Below are positions 1-9,293 of a stretch of 62,417 nucleotides of DNA, one piece after another (positions within the stretch are counted from its first letter, which is position 1; the number at the start of each line of letters is the position of its first letter). Below the pieces are notes generated by a model. It saw only the letters and a program-made list of their open reading frames with translations, searched no databases and was not told the DNA's origin. A program made the translations under genes and the position numbers. The stretch spans positions 1 to 62,417 of the forward strand of contig NZ_FNFV01000009.1 in NCBI RefSeq assembly GCF_900102905.1. The letters are read 5' to 3'. The stretch is from Meinhardsimonia xiamenensis (lineage in GTDB: Bacteria; Pseudomonadota; Alphaproteobacteria; Rhodobacterales; Rhodobacteraceae).

Positions 1-337
1 AGAACGATGTGCCGTGGCATTACATCGACCCCGGAAAGCCGCAGCAGAACGCCTACATCGAGTCTTTCAACGGCAGCCTGCGCGACGAGCTGCTGAACGA
101 GGAGATATTTGACACCCTGGACGATGCCCGCCGGAAGCTGGCCCTTTGGCGCTACGACTACAACACCATCAGGCCGCACTCGTCACTCGGAAACCGGACG
201 CCGCTGCAAGCGCGCCGAGCGCTTGAGCAAATCGACGGCTCCGCGCCCGGCGCGCTTGCCCAAACCGAAACCGAAGACTATCAAACCCAAACCCGCAGAC
301 TCTCGTTATGAATGAGGGACCAGCGGGGGGCAGGTCA
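1..337 (+). mobile_element. Right end of an IS3-family insertion sequence
   Basis: The element end is placed at 337. Read inward on the minus strand it starts TGACCTGCCCCCCGC, a typical IS3/IS407-group terminal inverted repeat starting TGA. The sequence that resumes at about 340 is in frame with a helicase gene that has no start, so the IS sits inside that gene. The 3-4 bases after 337 would be the target duplication, but the left copy is outside the window and cannot be checked. Confidence 0.82.
3..311 (+). CDS. IS3-family transposase OrfB, C-terminal part (cut by window start)
   Basis: This is the end of an rve-type DDE integrase, the catalytic subunit of an IS3 element. The visible protein opens with [20 protein letters not shown] and contains [13 protein letters not shown]. 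The conserved E of [10 protein letters not shown] is the third catalytic acid, and the family tail [11 protein letters not shown] follows. The reading frame runs off the left edge, so both catalytic Asp residues and OrfA lie outside the window. The stop is at 309-311, about 26 bases before the element's right terminus, as usual for IS3 elements. Family assignment is firm; the subgroup (IS407-like) is inferred from the terminal sequence. Confidence 0.93.
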   Translation, partial: NDVPWHYIDPGKPQQNAYIESFNGSLRDELLNEEIFDTLDDARRKLALWRYDYNTIRPHSSLGNRTPLQARRALEQIDGSAPGALAQTETEDYQTQTRRLSL

Positions 338-339
338 CT

Positions 340-945
340 AACGGTGCCGAATTCGAGTCCGTCGAGGACGAGGTAGAGGAAGCGAAAGTACTCTTTGTAG
401 GTGCGACACGCGCTCGCACTTCCCTCATTGTCGGGCAAAGCGGCAATATCCGTGCTTCAACACTTCCCTCGGGACGCACCTTTCGAACGGTGAGGAACGG
501 GAAGACGATGGTTGAAGTCGGCCGAGACGGTGACATTACTGCTCGCGGACTGGTAGGCCGCCGCGAGTTCACCGAGGACTTGGCAAGAGCTGCTCAGGCT
601 TTCCTTGCGAAGCGTGCGGGTGTGGTCACCACATACAAGCTGGAAGCAGATCCCGATCTGGATTGGCGGTATCGAATTTGGAACGGTGACGAAGACCCTT
701 GCGTGGGAGTTCTGTCGCGCAATCTGACGTTCGACCTTTGGGAAATATTGGCGAACAGGAGACAGCGGCACACTCACAAGCCACCAACCTATTTGAAATA
801 TGTGCGGGGTCAGGGCAGCGCAACGATCGTGCTGGATCCCGACGACAGTGACCTCGAAACGCTGAACGAACCTTGGGCTTCCTCAGGCTTCGTCCTCGCG
901 CCGAGAATCGCAGCTTTCCCGCCATTCTACTTCTATCGTCGGTAA
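340..945 (+). pseudogene. UvrD/PcrA-type helicase, C-terminal remnant truncated by IS3
   Basis: An uninterrupted frame runs from the IS3 border to a TAA at 943-945, with no credible start near its left end (first ATG at 490). The first residues, EVEEAKVLFVGATRAR, match superfamily-1 helicase motif VI (EExRLLYVAxTRAR), whose arginine contacts ATP. This places the frame at the C-terminal end of domain 2A. The following ~150 residues, ending FPPFYFYRR, are a family-specific tail I do not recognise. The Walker A and DEAD-like motifs are missing, so no functional helicase can be made. The gene ends 8 bases before drmA on the same strand and was probably the first gene of that operon. Confidence 0.8.
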
Positions 946-953
946 TAACTCTC

Positions 954-3900
954 ATGCAGGACAGATCAGAAGACAGGGATATCGTTGCCCTCAGGCTTGC
1001 CGAGGATCTTGTGGGCCCGCGCGCGGACGACGAGGAACTCCCCGCGCGACCGTCCGATGTCTACCTTACCGGCATCCTGTGGCCACAGCGCACCGCCATG
1101 TCGGGCGAGGATGACGAGCGTCTTGGCACTGCGGGAGCAGGCAACGCAGAGGACAACGATGCCGAAGGCGATGCGATCCGAACTGGATCGGTGCAGAAGC
1201 CTTCGGTCGCTGGTATCTCTTTCAGCGCAAAGGCAGACGGTACCCCGAACGTACGCGTCGTCTGCAGCTTCGGCACCTATCGGGCCGAGACGCGCGATGA
1301 CAACAACGTATGGGTTCGGAAATCTCATAGAGTCGAGATCCCCGCTCTTGAACTGACACCTGGTCCGACGCGCAAGGTTCAGCTGGCTGAATACGGAGAC
1401 GAGTTGCCTGACGCTTCCCTGAGCGTCAGATGCATCAAGGCTGCGGATACCGTCCTGGTGACCCTTGCCCTCGTCAACTCGGCAACTCCGGAGAAGGAAA
1501 GAAACGAGATCGAGGAGGCTTCTCTCTTTCAGACCTCTCTCCGCATCGAGCCCTGCGAGGGAACTCTCCTGGTACCGAAGCCTTTGGGGCGGGCCATTCC
1601 AGTAGACTCAACCGGCAACAGCGAAACTGGCAGTGTTACGGACGAGGAAAGCGGAGCGCTTCTCTACAGGAACGTCGCAGAATTTGCCGTCGGCCACGTC
1701 TGTTCGGCCGAGTGGGAAGAGGCAGAGACTTCTGCAGGCTCACAACCCCATGCACGATGGGTCGCGACGACATGGCTTCCATCGGCCATCGTCGAGGGTA
1801 TTGATCCCAATGGTCATCCGTATTTCGCCGAACTTGGGAGGGAGCAAGGGAGTTTTGATCCCCTCTTGGCGGAGGCGCTGGCCACCGCCGATCAAGACAC
1901 ATTGCGGGAAGGGCTTCTTGCCTTCTGCAGTGCCTACGAACGTTGGATCGCGGAACAGAAGAAGCGACTGGACGACCCCTCGGACGTCGCTCCGGAACTG
2001 AAGTATGTTGCCGAGGCACACCTCAATCAGTGCAGCAAGGCGTTAAGCCGAATGCGAGCTTCCGTCGAAGAACTCGGCGCAAAACCGAAGCTCCGCAGAG
2101 CATTCCAGCTGGCAAACTTCGCCATGCACCTGCAGCACTCGTGGGACAAGCCGAAAAGCCGTCATGGTCCCCTCCGCTGGCGACCGTTCCAGCTGGGCTT
2201 TCTGCTTCTGAGCGCTCCGTCGTCGGTGATCCGGGATCACCAGCACCGAGGAATCATGGACCTGCTCTGGTTCCCGACGGGGGGCGGCAAGACCGAAGCT
2301 TATCTGGCGCTGATCGCTTGTATCGCGGTTTATCGCCGTCTTTCAGACAATGCCGACGACCACAGCGGTGTTTGCGCACTGATGCGCTATACATTGCGGC
2401 TACTTACAACCCAGCAGTTTGCGCGTTCCGCCGCCATGATCCTGGCCCTCGAGGCTATTCGCTCTGGCCGCGTAGCCGCTCCCGAGGGACTGCCACTTCG
2501 GGGTGAAGAGCCTTTCTCGATCGGCCTGTGGGTTGGTGGTGATGCTACCCCAAACAAGCGGACCGCCGCTTTCGCTTCCATCGTCCAGCGTTCGCAGGAG
2601 GTGGCATCGCCAAAACAACTCGCACGTTGTCCTGCCTGCGATTCGAAGCTTAACTGGGCGATGCCAAACCCGACATCGCCTGTGGAGGTTTCGTGCGAGA
2701 ACTCCGACTGCGTGATTTCCGGGCTGCTCCCGGTTCATACAGTGGATGAGGATGTCTACGACAAACGCCCGACGCTCCTCATCGGTACGGCCGACAAATT
2801 CGCCCAGGTTGTTCGCGAAAAGCGCACCAACCGTCTGTTTGCCGTCTCAGAAGGGTCACCTCCGGACCTCATCATCCAGGACGAGCTGCATCTCATTTCG
2901 GGTCCGCTCGGAACAATAGCTGGCATTTATGAATCGGCATTCGATCTGATGTTCGCGGCGCGCGGATATCGCACCAAAGTAATAGGCTCGACGGCTACCA
3001 TCCGCAGGGCGACGGAGCAGGTTCGAGCCCTTTTCGATCGAGAAGCGTTTCAATTTCCGCCACCAGGAATTGACCACGATGACTCGTGTTTCGCCGTCAG
3101 GGACACACGACCAACCGCTAGGGGTCGACGTTACATCGGTGTCACGACCGCAGGGCGATCCGCCAAGTTCACGTTGCAGGCCGTCGCCGGATCCCTGCTT
3201 CAGTCTGCCTTCGGTGCATTCAGCGAAGCTGACAGCCGAGACGCCTACTGGACGCTTGTCGGATACTTCAACTCGCTTCGCGAACTCGGTGGCGCCCTTG
3301 TGCTGATGCAGGATGACGTCTCAGACAGTATCGCTCTCTACGCGAACGCTCGGTCGGAAGAGAAGCGGCCTCTAAGCAATGTCGAAGAACTCACCTCTCG
3401 CCGGACCCAGGAAGAGGTTCGAGAGATGCTCGACCTTCTTGATCTCAAGGCTGGTTCTCCCGGCGCAGTCGATGCAGTGCTGGCGACGAACATGGTCAGT
3501 GTTGGCGTCGACATCTCCCGGCTGGGTCTGATGCTGGTCAACGGGCAACCAAAGACGATCGCAGAGTACATTCAGTCGACAAGCCGCGTCGGGCGCGGTG
3601 ACGTGAGCGGTCTCGTCGTCTCTGTCCTCAACAACGCCAAGGCAAGAGACCGTTCGCATTACGAGACGTTCTGCAGCTTGCATCGCACCCTCTACCGCGA
3701 TGTCGAGGCGACAAGCGTTACTCCATTTGCAGCACGCGCTCGTGACAGAGCACTCCACGCCGCGCTTGTGGCGGCAGTGCGCCACCTCGTTCCGGGCATG
3801 CTGGACTCCCCCGTCATGGACGACGAGGCGGAAGACGAGGCAATGGATCTCATCGACCGCATCGTCGAGCGGGCGAAACGGATAGATCCGGAAGAGACCG

Positions 3901-4148
3901 CCGTGCAGGAAGAGCTGGAACGCCGTCTCGATTCATGGCGAGCGAGATCGCCGACGGTCTACTGGAGCGACTACAAGGGGGGCAAATCCCTTCTTCAGAG
4001 TGCCGAGCGCGCCGCCGCTCGTCGAGCTGCCGGTCGCGATGCTGGCGCCGCCTGGCCCACCCTCAACTCCATGCGGACCGTCGAGGCCGGAACACCCTTC
4101 AGAATGGCCCCAGTACTGAGGGCAAAGGACGATACGCATGAAGAATGA
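954..4148 (+). CDS. drmA: DISARM helicase DrmA
   Basis: A 1064-residue superfamily-2 helicase with the DrmA pattern: Walker A WFPTGGGKTEAY near residue 440, MRYTLRLLTTQQF just after it, LLIGTADKFAQVV, the Walker B equivalent IIQDELHLISGPLG near 640, IGSTATIRRA near 680, and the arginine-finger motif QSTSRVGRGD near 875. A Cys cluster (CPACDSKLNW...CENSDC) around residue 560 suggests a zinc ribbon. DrmA works with DrmB in DISARM, which blocks incoming phage DNA. ATG at 954 is preferred because it follows the helicase remnant by 8 bases; an upstream in-frame start would overlap it. The end overlaps drmB by 11 bases, implying one operon. Confidence 0.9.
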   Translation: MQDRSEDRDIVALRLAEDLVGPRADDEELPARPSDVYLTGILWPQRTAMSGEDDERLGTAGAGNAEDNDAEGDAIRTGSVQKPSVAGISFSAKADGTPNVRVVCSFGTYRAETRDDNNVWVRKSHRVEIPALELTPGPTRKVQLAEYGDELPDASLSVRCIKAADTVLVTLALVNSATPEKERNEIEEASLFQTSLRIEPCEGTLLVPKPLGRAIPVDSTGNSETGSVTDEESGALLYRNVAEFAVGHVCSAEWEEAETSAGSQPHARWVATTWLPSAIVEGIDPNGHPYFAELGREQGSFDPLLAEALATADQDTLREGLLAFCSAYERWIAEQKKRLDDPSDVAPELKYVAEAHLNQCSKALSRMRASVEELGAKPKLRRAFQLANFAMHLQHSWDKPKSRHGPLRWRPFQLGFLLLSAPSSVIRDHQHRGIMDLLWFPTGGGKTEAYLALIACIAVYRRLSDNADDHSGVCALMRYTLRLLTTQQFARSAAMILALEAIRSGRVAAPEGLPLRGEEPFSIGLWVGGDATPNKRTAAFASIVQRSQEVASPKQLARCPACDSKLNWAMPNPTSPVEVSCENSDCVISGLLPVHTVDEDVYDKRPTLLIGTADKFAQVVREKRTNRLFAVSEGSPPDLIIQDELHLISGPLGTIAGIYESAFDLMFAARGYRTKVIGSTATIRRATEQVRALFDREAFQFPPPGIDHDDSCFAVRDTRPTARGRRYIGVTTAGRSAKFTLQAVAGSLLQSAFGAFSEADSRDAYWTLVGYFNSLRELGGALVLMQDDVSDSIALYANARSEEKRPLSNVEELTSRRTQEEVREMLDLLDLKAGSPGAVDAVLATNMVSVGVDISRLGLMLVNGQPKTIAEYIQSTSRVGRGDVSGLVVSVLNNAKARDRSHYETFCSLHRTLYRDVEATSVTPFAARARDRALHAALVAAVRHLVPGMLDSPVMDDEAEDEAMDLIDRIVERAKRIDPEETAVQEELERRLDSWRARSPTVYWSDYKGGKSLLQSAERAAARRAAGRDAGAAWPTLNSMRTVEAGTPFRMAPVLRAKDDTHEE

Positions 4149-5997
4149 ATTGCAGGAGCTGCGGCGAAGCGCAGTCGTTTCCACATTTGGTCCCGGCTCC
4201 GTCGTGGATTTCAGAGCAGGTGGAGGAGCTGTTTCCGGCATCGCCGCGGGGCTCGAGGAATGGGATCGCTCCTTCCCTCCGGCGGGACTGGCGCACCCGC
4301 AGGTCATCCGCGAGACGCGCCTGCAGAAGAAGCTCGGAGTCAAGGGATTCAGAGCGCCCCCTGTGACCCTTGAGCGGGGAAAGGATGACGATCCGGATAC
4401 CCGGCGTCTTGTTGCCGTGCGCTTCCCGAAATGGCTGCAATGCCCAAGCTGCGATGTCATCAAGCCGGAGCGCCGATGGAAGAACGACCCGGGAAAGGCC
4501 TACCGTTACTGTCCGACGTGCACCGAAAAGGCATATGGCGACAGCAAGGTCTTTGTCATTCCCGTCCGCTTCGTCATGGCTTGCAAGCATGGGCATGTTG
4601 ACGAGTTTCCGTGGGACTGGTGGGTCGGACACAAGCCGGGATGCTCGGTCGCGAAGCGGGAAAACACGGATCGCCATCCGGGGCTTGTCCTGCGGTCCGA
4701 GAGGCCGGGTCTCGCCGGTCTGATCCTCAGCTGCCCGAAGTGCGGAGCACGCCGATCGATGGATGGTATCTTTTCCAAGCAGACGTGGGAACGCGGTCCA
4801 AAATGCCGTGGCCATCGTCCATGGCTGGCAGATGGCGACGAGAGCTGCGGCAAGGGGCAGTATGCCGTTCAAAGAGGCGCGTCGAACCTGTATTTCCCCG
4901 TGACTGAGTCCGCGCTGAGCATTCCACCGTGGTCGGACCGCCTTCAAGAGGTGCTGGGTGATTGGTGGAGTTCCCTGACGAGCCTCGACGACCTGTCGAA
5001 GCTCGAGGACTACATTGAGTTTCTTGCCAAGGGCGATCTTGAGAGCATTCTCAAGGAACTCGAAATGTCCCCCGCCGAACTGGCGGATGCTATCCGCGCC
5101 CGTCTCACGTCTTACGAACAACTGCGAACCGATGATCTGAGACCGGCGGAGTTTCGACAGTTCGTGACGGAACCCGGTCGCAGTCGAACACCCGACATCG
5201 ACTTCGAGACACGCCGGGAGAAAGTCAGTGCGGAGATAGCGCCATGGATTTCCCGGGTAGTGAGAGCCGTCCGACTGAGGGAGGTTCGGGCTATCAAGGG
5301 CTTCACCCGCATCAACCCACCAGGCGATCCGGACTCGCCAGAGGTGGCACGTCTCTCCAAGGAGCCGCTTGAATGGCTGCCCGCAATCGAGGTCCGCGGT
5401 GAGGGGATCTTTCTCGCCCTAAACGAGGAGCGCCTGTCGAGCTGGGAAAGCCGGCCGGACGTCATAGCGCGCGTCTCCGAGTGCGAGGCGCGGCACCAAG
5501 CCGACTGGAAGGAACGGTACGGAGCGGATGCGAAGCCACCCCAAGCGATCACCCCACGCTACATGCTATGCCACACGCTCGCGCATGTTCTCATGCGTCA
5601 GCTAACTCTTGAATGCGGCTACTCTTCTGCCTCGCTGCGGGAGAGGATCTATGCGGCGACAGGCGATGAAAAGATGGCCGGAATTCTGATCTATACCGCG
5701 ACCCCAGACGCAGACGGGACGCTCGGGGGACTTGAGCGGCAGGGCAAAGGAGAGCGCATAGCGAGGATTCTTCAGCGTGCAATCAGCGCCGTTGAGTGGT
5801 GCTCGTCGGACCCGCTGTGCATCACCGACATGATGGGTGCGATCAACAGCTACTCTCGGTCGGTCTGCCACGCCTGCTGCCTGGCTCCCGAAACATCTTG
5901 TGAGACCTTCAACTGCTTCCTCGACAGAGGCCTGCTCATTGGCGATGGAAGCGGCAACGGCCTCGGCTTTTTTGAAGACATGCTCCGGAGGGATTGA
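4138..5997 (+). CDS. drmB: DISARM protein DrmB (DUF1998-type)
   Basis: A 619-residue protein with DrmB hallmarks: RRSAVVSTFGPGSVVDFRAG at the N-terminus, Cys pairs CPSCDV...CPTC and CKHGHVDEFPWDWW around residues 100-165, CPKCGARRS near 200, CHTLAHVLMRQL near 480, and a C-terminal cluster CSSDPLC...CHACCLAPETSCE. The last is the DUF1998 zinc-binding end. DrmB partners DrmA in the core DISARM complex and has no ATPase motif of its own. It overlaps drmA by 11 bases, and its stop overlaps the next gene's ATG. All the expected cysteines appear present. Confidence 0.9.
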   Translation: MKNELQELRRSAVVSTFGPGSVVDFRAGGGAVSGIAAGLEEWDRSFPPAGLAHPQVIRETRLQKKLGVKGFRAPPVTLERGKDDDPDTRRLVAVRFPKWLQCPSCDVIKPERRWKNDPGKAYRYCPTCTEKAYGDSKVFVIPVRFVMACKHGHVDEFPWDWWVGHKPGCSVAKRENTDRHPGLVLRSERPGLAGLILSCPKCGARRSMDGIFSKQTWERGPKCRGHRPWLADGDESCGKGQYAVQRGASNLYFPVTESALSIPPWSDRLQEVLGDWWSSLTSLDDLSKLEDYIEFLAKGDLESILKELEMSPAELADAIRARLTSYEQLRTDDLRPAEFRQFVTEPGRSRTPDIDFETRREKVSAEIAPWISRVVRAVRLREVRAIKGFTRINPPGDPDSPEVARLSKEPLEWLPAIEVRGEGIFLALNEERLSSWESRPDVIARVSECEARHQADWKERYGADAKPPQAITPRYMLCHTLAHVLMRQLTLECGYSSASLRERIYAATGDEKMAGILIYTATPDADGTLGGLERQGKGERIARILQRAISAVEWCSSDPLCITDMMGAINSYSRSVCHACCLAPETSCETFNCFLDRGLLIGDGSGNGLGFFEDMLRRD

Positions 5998-7682
5998 TGG
6001 CTGTCCTTTGGCCACGGCAGCTTCCACGTTCCATACGGGATGATCCCAGAAGAAGTGCAGAGGTCCGCGTCTATGATCGTCTCGCCGAGGTCCTCGACGA
6101 CAGTTTCCATGTCTTTTATTCGAGTCCCTGGCTGGGCACCGACAGGCTCGGAAACGAGAAGGACGGCGAATGCGATTTCCTGATCGCTCATCCCGATCAC
6201 GGCATCCTCGCAATTGAGGTCAAAGGCGGCAGGGAAATCTCTTTCGACCCGCAGGACGGCCAGTGGCGCAGCGCGGATCACGGGGGTTTCGTACACAAGA
6301 TCAAGGATCCCGTTGAACAAGCGCGCAGCGCAAAACATGAGATCCTGAGAAGGCTGAATGCTTCACCGAAGTGGCGACGTCGCTTCATTCATGCCGCTCA
6401 CGGGGTCGTCTTTCCCAGCGCCGGCTCGCCTCTTGGAGATCTTGGCGCCGATCGGCCAGCCCGAATCTTCTGCTGCTCACGGCAATTTCGCGAAGCGTTC
6501 GGCGATTGGATCGCCCAACGGCTGAAGGCTGGCCAGCGCCCAGACAACTGTGAGCCGCTGGGGCGCGACGGCATTGCTGCGCTGGAACGCCTACTCGCAC
6601 ATCCGTTCACGCTGAGTTTCCGGATTGGGGCCGCATTGGCTGAAGCCGATACGGAGTTTCGTGTCCTTGAGCCGTCGCAGTACCAGATCCTCGATATCAT
6701 CGCCGATATCCCGCGAGCACTTGTTCGAGGTGGTGCAGGGACCGGCAAGACGGTTGTAGCCATCGAGGAAGCTCTCAGATCCGCGGCTGCCGGGCGAAAG
6801 ACCCTGCTGACCTGTCACAGCCGTCCGCTGGCAAGCGACCTCGAACGAAAGTTGAAGAACGTCGAGAACCTCACAGTCGCCGGATTTCACGCCCTGTGCG
6901 GGCGGATGTCGAGGAAGGCAGGCGTCTTGCCTCCTGCCGGAATAAGCGAAAGCGAACTCTACGAGAGCGCGCTGCCGAACGCTCTCTATCACGCGATGGA
7001 GGTTCAGCCTGGACTCCGATGGGATACCATCATTGTCGACGAAGGTCAGGATTTCCGCGATGAATGGTGGATCGCTCTGGATGCGTGCCTTGTGCCCGAC
7101 GGACGTATCCGCGTCTTCATGGACAGCAATCAACGGGTCTACGAGAGCGCTGGAAACGGCGTTCGCGATCTGAGCGTGGTTCCTGTTCGCCTATCCCGCA
7201 ACCTTCGGAACACGAAGAATATTCACAAGGCGGCGTCGGTTCATTATTCGGGGCCCGACATCATCGCGGACGGGCCTGATGGCCTAGAGGTGTCTTGGGT
7301 CAGCGCAGAGAGCCCAGAGGCGAAGGTCGAGGCGGCGTACCGGGAGCTTAGAAGGCTTGTTTTCAACGAGGAAGTAGCCCCCGGTGACATAGCTGTGCTT
7401 GTCAACGGCTCTGCTGCGCAGGCGAGCTTTCTGGAGAGAAGCAGCGGGACCAGCATTCCATTCACGGACGCCGAAACAATGGCTCTGGAGGAGGTGGTCG
7501 TGGACACCGTGCGCCGTTTCAAAGGGCTCGAACGGCCAGCCGTGATACTCATCGTCAGCGGCGACGAGATGGACCGACGCGAGCTTGCCTATGTCGCGTT
7601 TTCGAGGGCGCGTGCGTATCTTTGCGTTGTGTCATCAGCAAAAGAGGCAAAGTGGTTGTCCGAGAGAGTTGCAGATGCCTAA
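5997..7682 (+). CDS. NERD-nuclease / UvrD-like helicase fusion
   Basis: A 561-residue fusion. Residues ~20-120 form a NERD (nuclease-related, PD-(D/E)XK-like) domain: GECDFLIAHPDHGILAIEVKGG carries the D...ExK set. Residues ~230-560 form a superfamily-1 helicase-like ATPase: Walker A RGGAGTGKTVVA near 246, Walker B IIVDEGQDF near 345, and motif VI ELAYVAFSRARAY near 526. It is short for a full UvrD because the 1B/2B insertions are missing. ATG 5997 overlaps the drmB stop (TGATG), so the genes are translationally coupled. It sits where class 2 DISARM usually has drmC (phospholipase D). I infer that it supplies nuclease activity; this is not proven. Confidence 0.85.
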   Translation: MAVLWPRQLPRSIRDDPRRSAEVRVYDRLAEVLDDSFHVFYSSPWLGTDRLGNEKDGECDFLIAHPDHGILAIEVKGGREISFDPQDGQWRSADHGGFVHKIKDPVEQARSAKHEILRRLNASPKWRRRFIHAAHGVVFPSAGSPLGDLGADRPARIFCCSRQFREAFGDWIAQRLKAGQRPDNCEPLGRDGIAALERLLAHPFTLSFRIGAALAEADTEFRVLEPSQYQILDIIADIPRALVRGGAGTGKTVVAIEEALRSAAAGRKTLLTCHSRPLASDLERKLKNVENLTVAGFHALCGRMSRKAGVLPPAGISESELYESALPNALYHAMEVQPGLRWDTIIVDEGQDFRDEWWIALDACLVPDGRIRVFMDSNQRVYESAGNGVRDLSVVPVRLSRNLRNTKNIHKAASVHYSGPDIIADGPDGLEVSWVSAESPEAKVEAAYRELRRLVFNEEVAPGDIAVLVNGSAAQASFLERSSGTSIPFTDAETMALEEVVVDTVRRFKGLERPAVILIVSGDEMDRRELAYVAFSRARAYLCVVSSAKEAKWLSERVADA

Positions 7683-7693
7683 GCACCCGGTGC

Positions 7694-9226
7694 TCATTCC
7701 AAGACGGTTGCGATAAGCCTTGCAATCTGGCGCGCGAGGTAGGGAGGCACCGCATTTCCGACCTGAACGTACTGCTGTGTCCGATTGCCAAGAAAAAGGT
7801 AATCATCGGGAAATGTCTGAAGACGCGCGGCTTCGCGCACCGTGAGGCTGCGGCATTGCCTCGGGTCTGGATGAATGAAGTAGTGGCCATCCTTCGATAT
7901 ATGACTCGTAACCGTCGTCGACGGTTCGTCGGAGAGTTGCACCCGGAAACGATCGTTAAACACGCCCGTGTCCCAATTCTTGTGATCAGGCTTCAGTTCC
8001 GGGGGGAAGTCGACCGCCTTCGGGCTGTATCCATGCACCTTGGCAAAGACGCTGGCAAAGAGGTAGCGCCCGAGGTCCGAGCGCATGTGGCCCCGCGTCT
8101 CGTGCTGGGCGATTGCGCGCAGTTCCGGCCTCTCGATCCAGGCCAGCAGTTCGTTGTTTGATTGGCCGTAGCCATCCGGAAGCTCGGTCGCAATTCGGCG
8201 GCGCGTTGCCGAACGCCTCATCCGCTTCGCAAGGCTGTCAAATTCCTTGTGTAACGCGGCCGGTCCCCGATCCCTGAAAATGGCGGCGAGGTCACGTGCC
8301 GCATCAACGACAACATCGCGCCAAAGCTCTGCGCCGTCGCCACCGCGACTGATGCCGCTCCGAAGAACGGGCATGTTTCCGATCGCATCCTGAACGGTGC
8401 GCGATCGCCCGGGGACCTGAATGCGGGCACCACCGGCCCTTCCAGCCAGGTCAGAGCGGATACCGATGATGATCACCCTGTGCCGTCGCTGTGGAACGCC
8501 GAATTCTTCGGCGCGAACAATGAAATCGGACGCCCGCGTCGCTTCCTTCAGGCGGGCTTGCCCATCTTCAACGCGGATTGCGCGAAGTTCGTAAAGATGG
8601 CCGCTTCCGGTACCCAACGAGGATAGATCCTCCATCAGCATCTCGAAGACCAGCCGGCTCTCGACAGTGGAGGAAAGCATTCCCTTCACGTTTTCCATGA
8701 CGAAGGCAGCCGGCCGGAGCCTGTCGAGAACACGAATGTATTCGCGGAAAAGGTAGTGCCGCTCATCTTCCTCCGGCACATAGCCGACCTTTCCCCTGGA
8801 CCGCGCGCGTCCCACGAGGGAATAGGCCTGACATGGCGGACCACCGATCAGGATCGTGTCGTCGAATTTGCGCCTCAGCTTCCCGATCGCATCGTCGATT
8901 GCACTCGCAGCAGCATCCGTGCCCAGCTCCAGCGCGCGAGCCTCCTCCGTCGCGATGTTCCACGCCTGGCGATCAACATCCGACCAGTCCGGCTCGGGCG
9001 TCATGCCGGCATGGAAATCGATGAACTCGCCTGGCAGCCTTCCGTGCCGCGACCGGAACTCCCTCAGAAATGCACGCAAGGTCAGCGTACGGTGAGCGGA
9101 GGCCTCCTTCTCCACCGAAATGCCGATCCGGAATGGCAGATGGCCGTCCAATGCGAGAGATGCAAATCCCTCGCCCAGTCCGCCCGGGCCGGCAAAGAGG
9201 TCGACGACACCGAAAGTGGAAGGCAA
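7694..9226 (-). CDS. DNA cytosine-5 methyltransferase (DISARM drmMII-like)
   Basis: About 510 residues with the C5-methyltransferase motifs in order: I VVDLFAGPGGLGEGF near residue 8, IV GGPPCQAYSLVGR near 130 with the catalytic Cys, VI FVMENVKGML near 178, VIII QRRHRVIIIGIR near 245, and C-terminal IX/X RSLTVREAARLQTFPDDY...QVGNAVPP. DISARM class 2 uses such an enzyme to mark host DNA. It converges with the NERD-helicase gene, 11 bases apart. I chose TTG 9226 because AGGAG lies 5 bases upstream and families start close to motif I. An in-frame ATG at 9304 has no ribosome site and would overlap vsr. Confidence 0.9.
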   Translation of the reverse strand: MPSTFGVVDLFAGPGGLGEGFASLALDGHLPFRIGISVEKEASAHRTLTLRAFLREFRSRHGRLPGEFIDFHAGMTPEPDWSDVDRQAWNIATEEARALELGTDAAASAIDDAIGKLRRKFDDTILIGGPPCQAYSLVGRARSRGKVGYVPEEDERHYLFREYIRVLDRLRPAAFVMENVKGMLSSTVESRLVFEMLMEDLSSLGTGSGHLYELRAIRVEDGQARLKEATRASDFIVRAEEFGVPQRRHRVIIIGIRSDLAGRAGGARIQVPGRSRTVQDAIGNMPVLRSGISRGGDGAELWRDVVVDAARDLAAIFRDRGPAALHKEFDSLAKRMRRSATRRRIATELPDGYGQSNNELLAWIERPELRAIAQHETRGHMRSDLGRYLFASVFAKVHGYSPKAVDFPPELKPDHKNWDTGVFNDRFRVQLSDEPSTTVTSHISKDGHYFIHPDPRQCRSLTVREAARLQTFPDDYLFLGNRTQQYVQVGNAVPPYLARQIARLIATVLE

Positions 9227-9293
9227 ATCAGGCTCCTGAACAATGGGGTTCGACTGGTGTATACCAGGTTCGGGAAACGAGGCCAGGGGGCAA

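Noticed and set aside
954-7682. Possibility of a BREX or Dpd locus
   Set aside because: No PglX, PglZ, BrxC or DpdA-like features were found; DrmA and DrmB signatures are specific.
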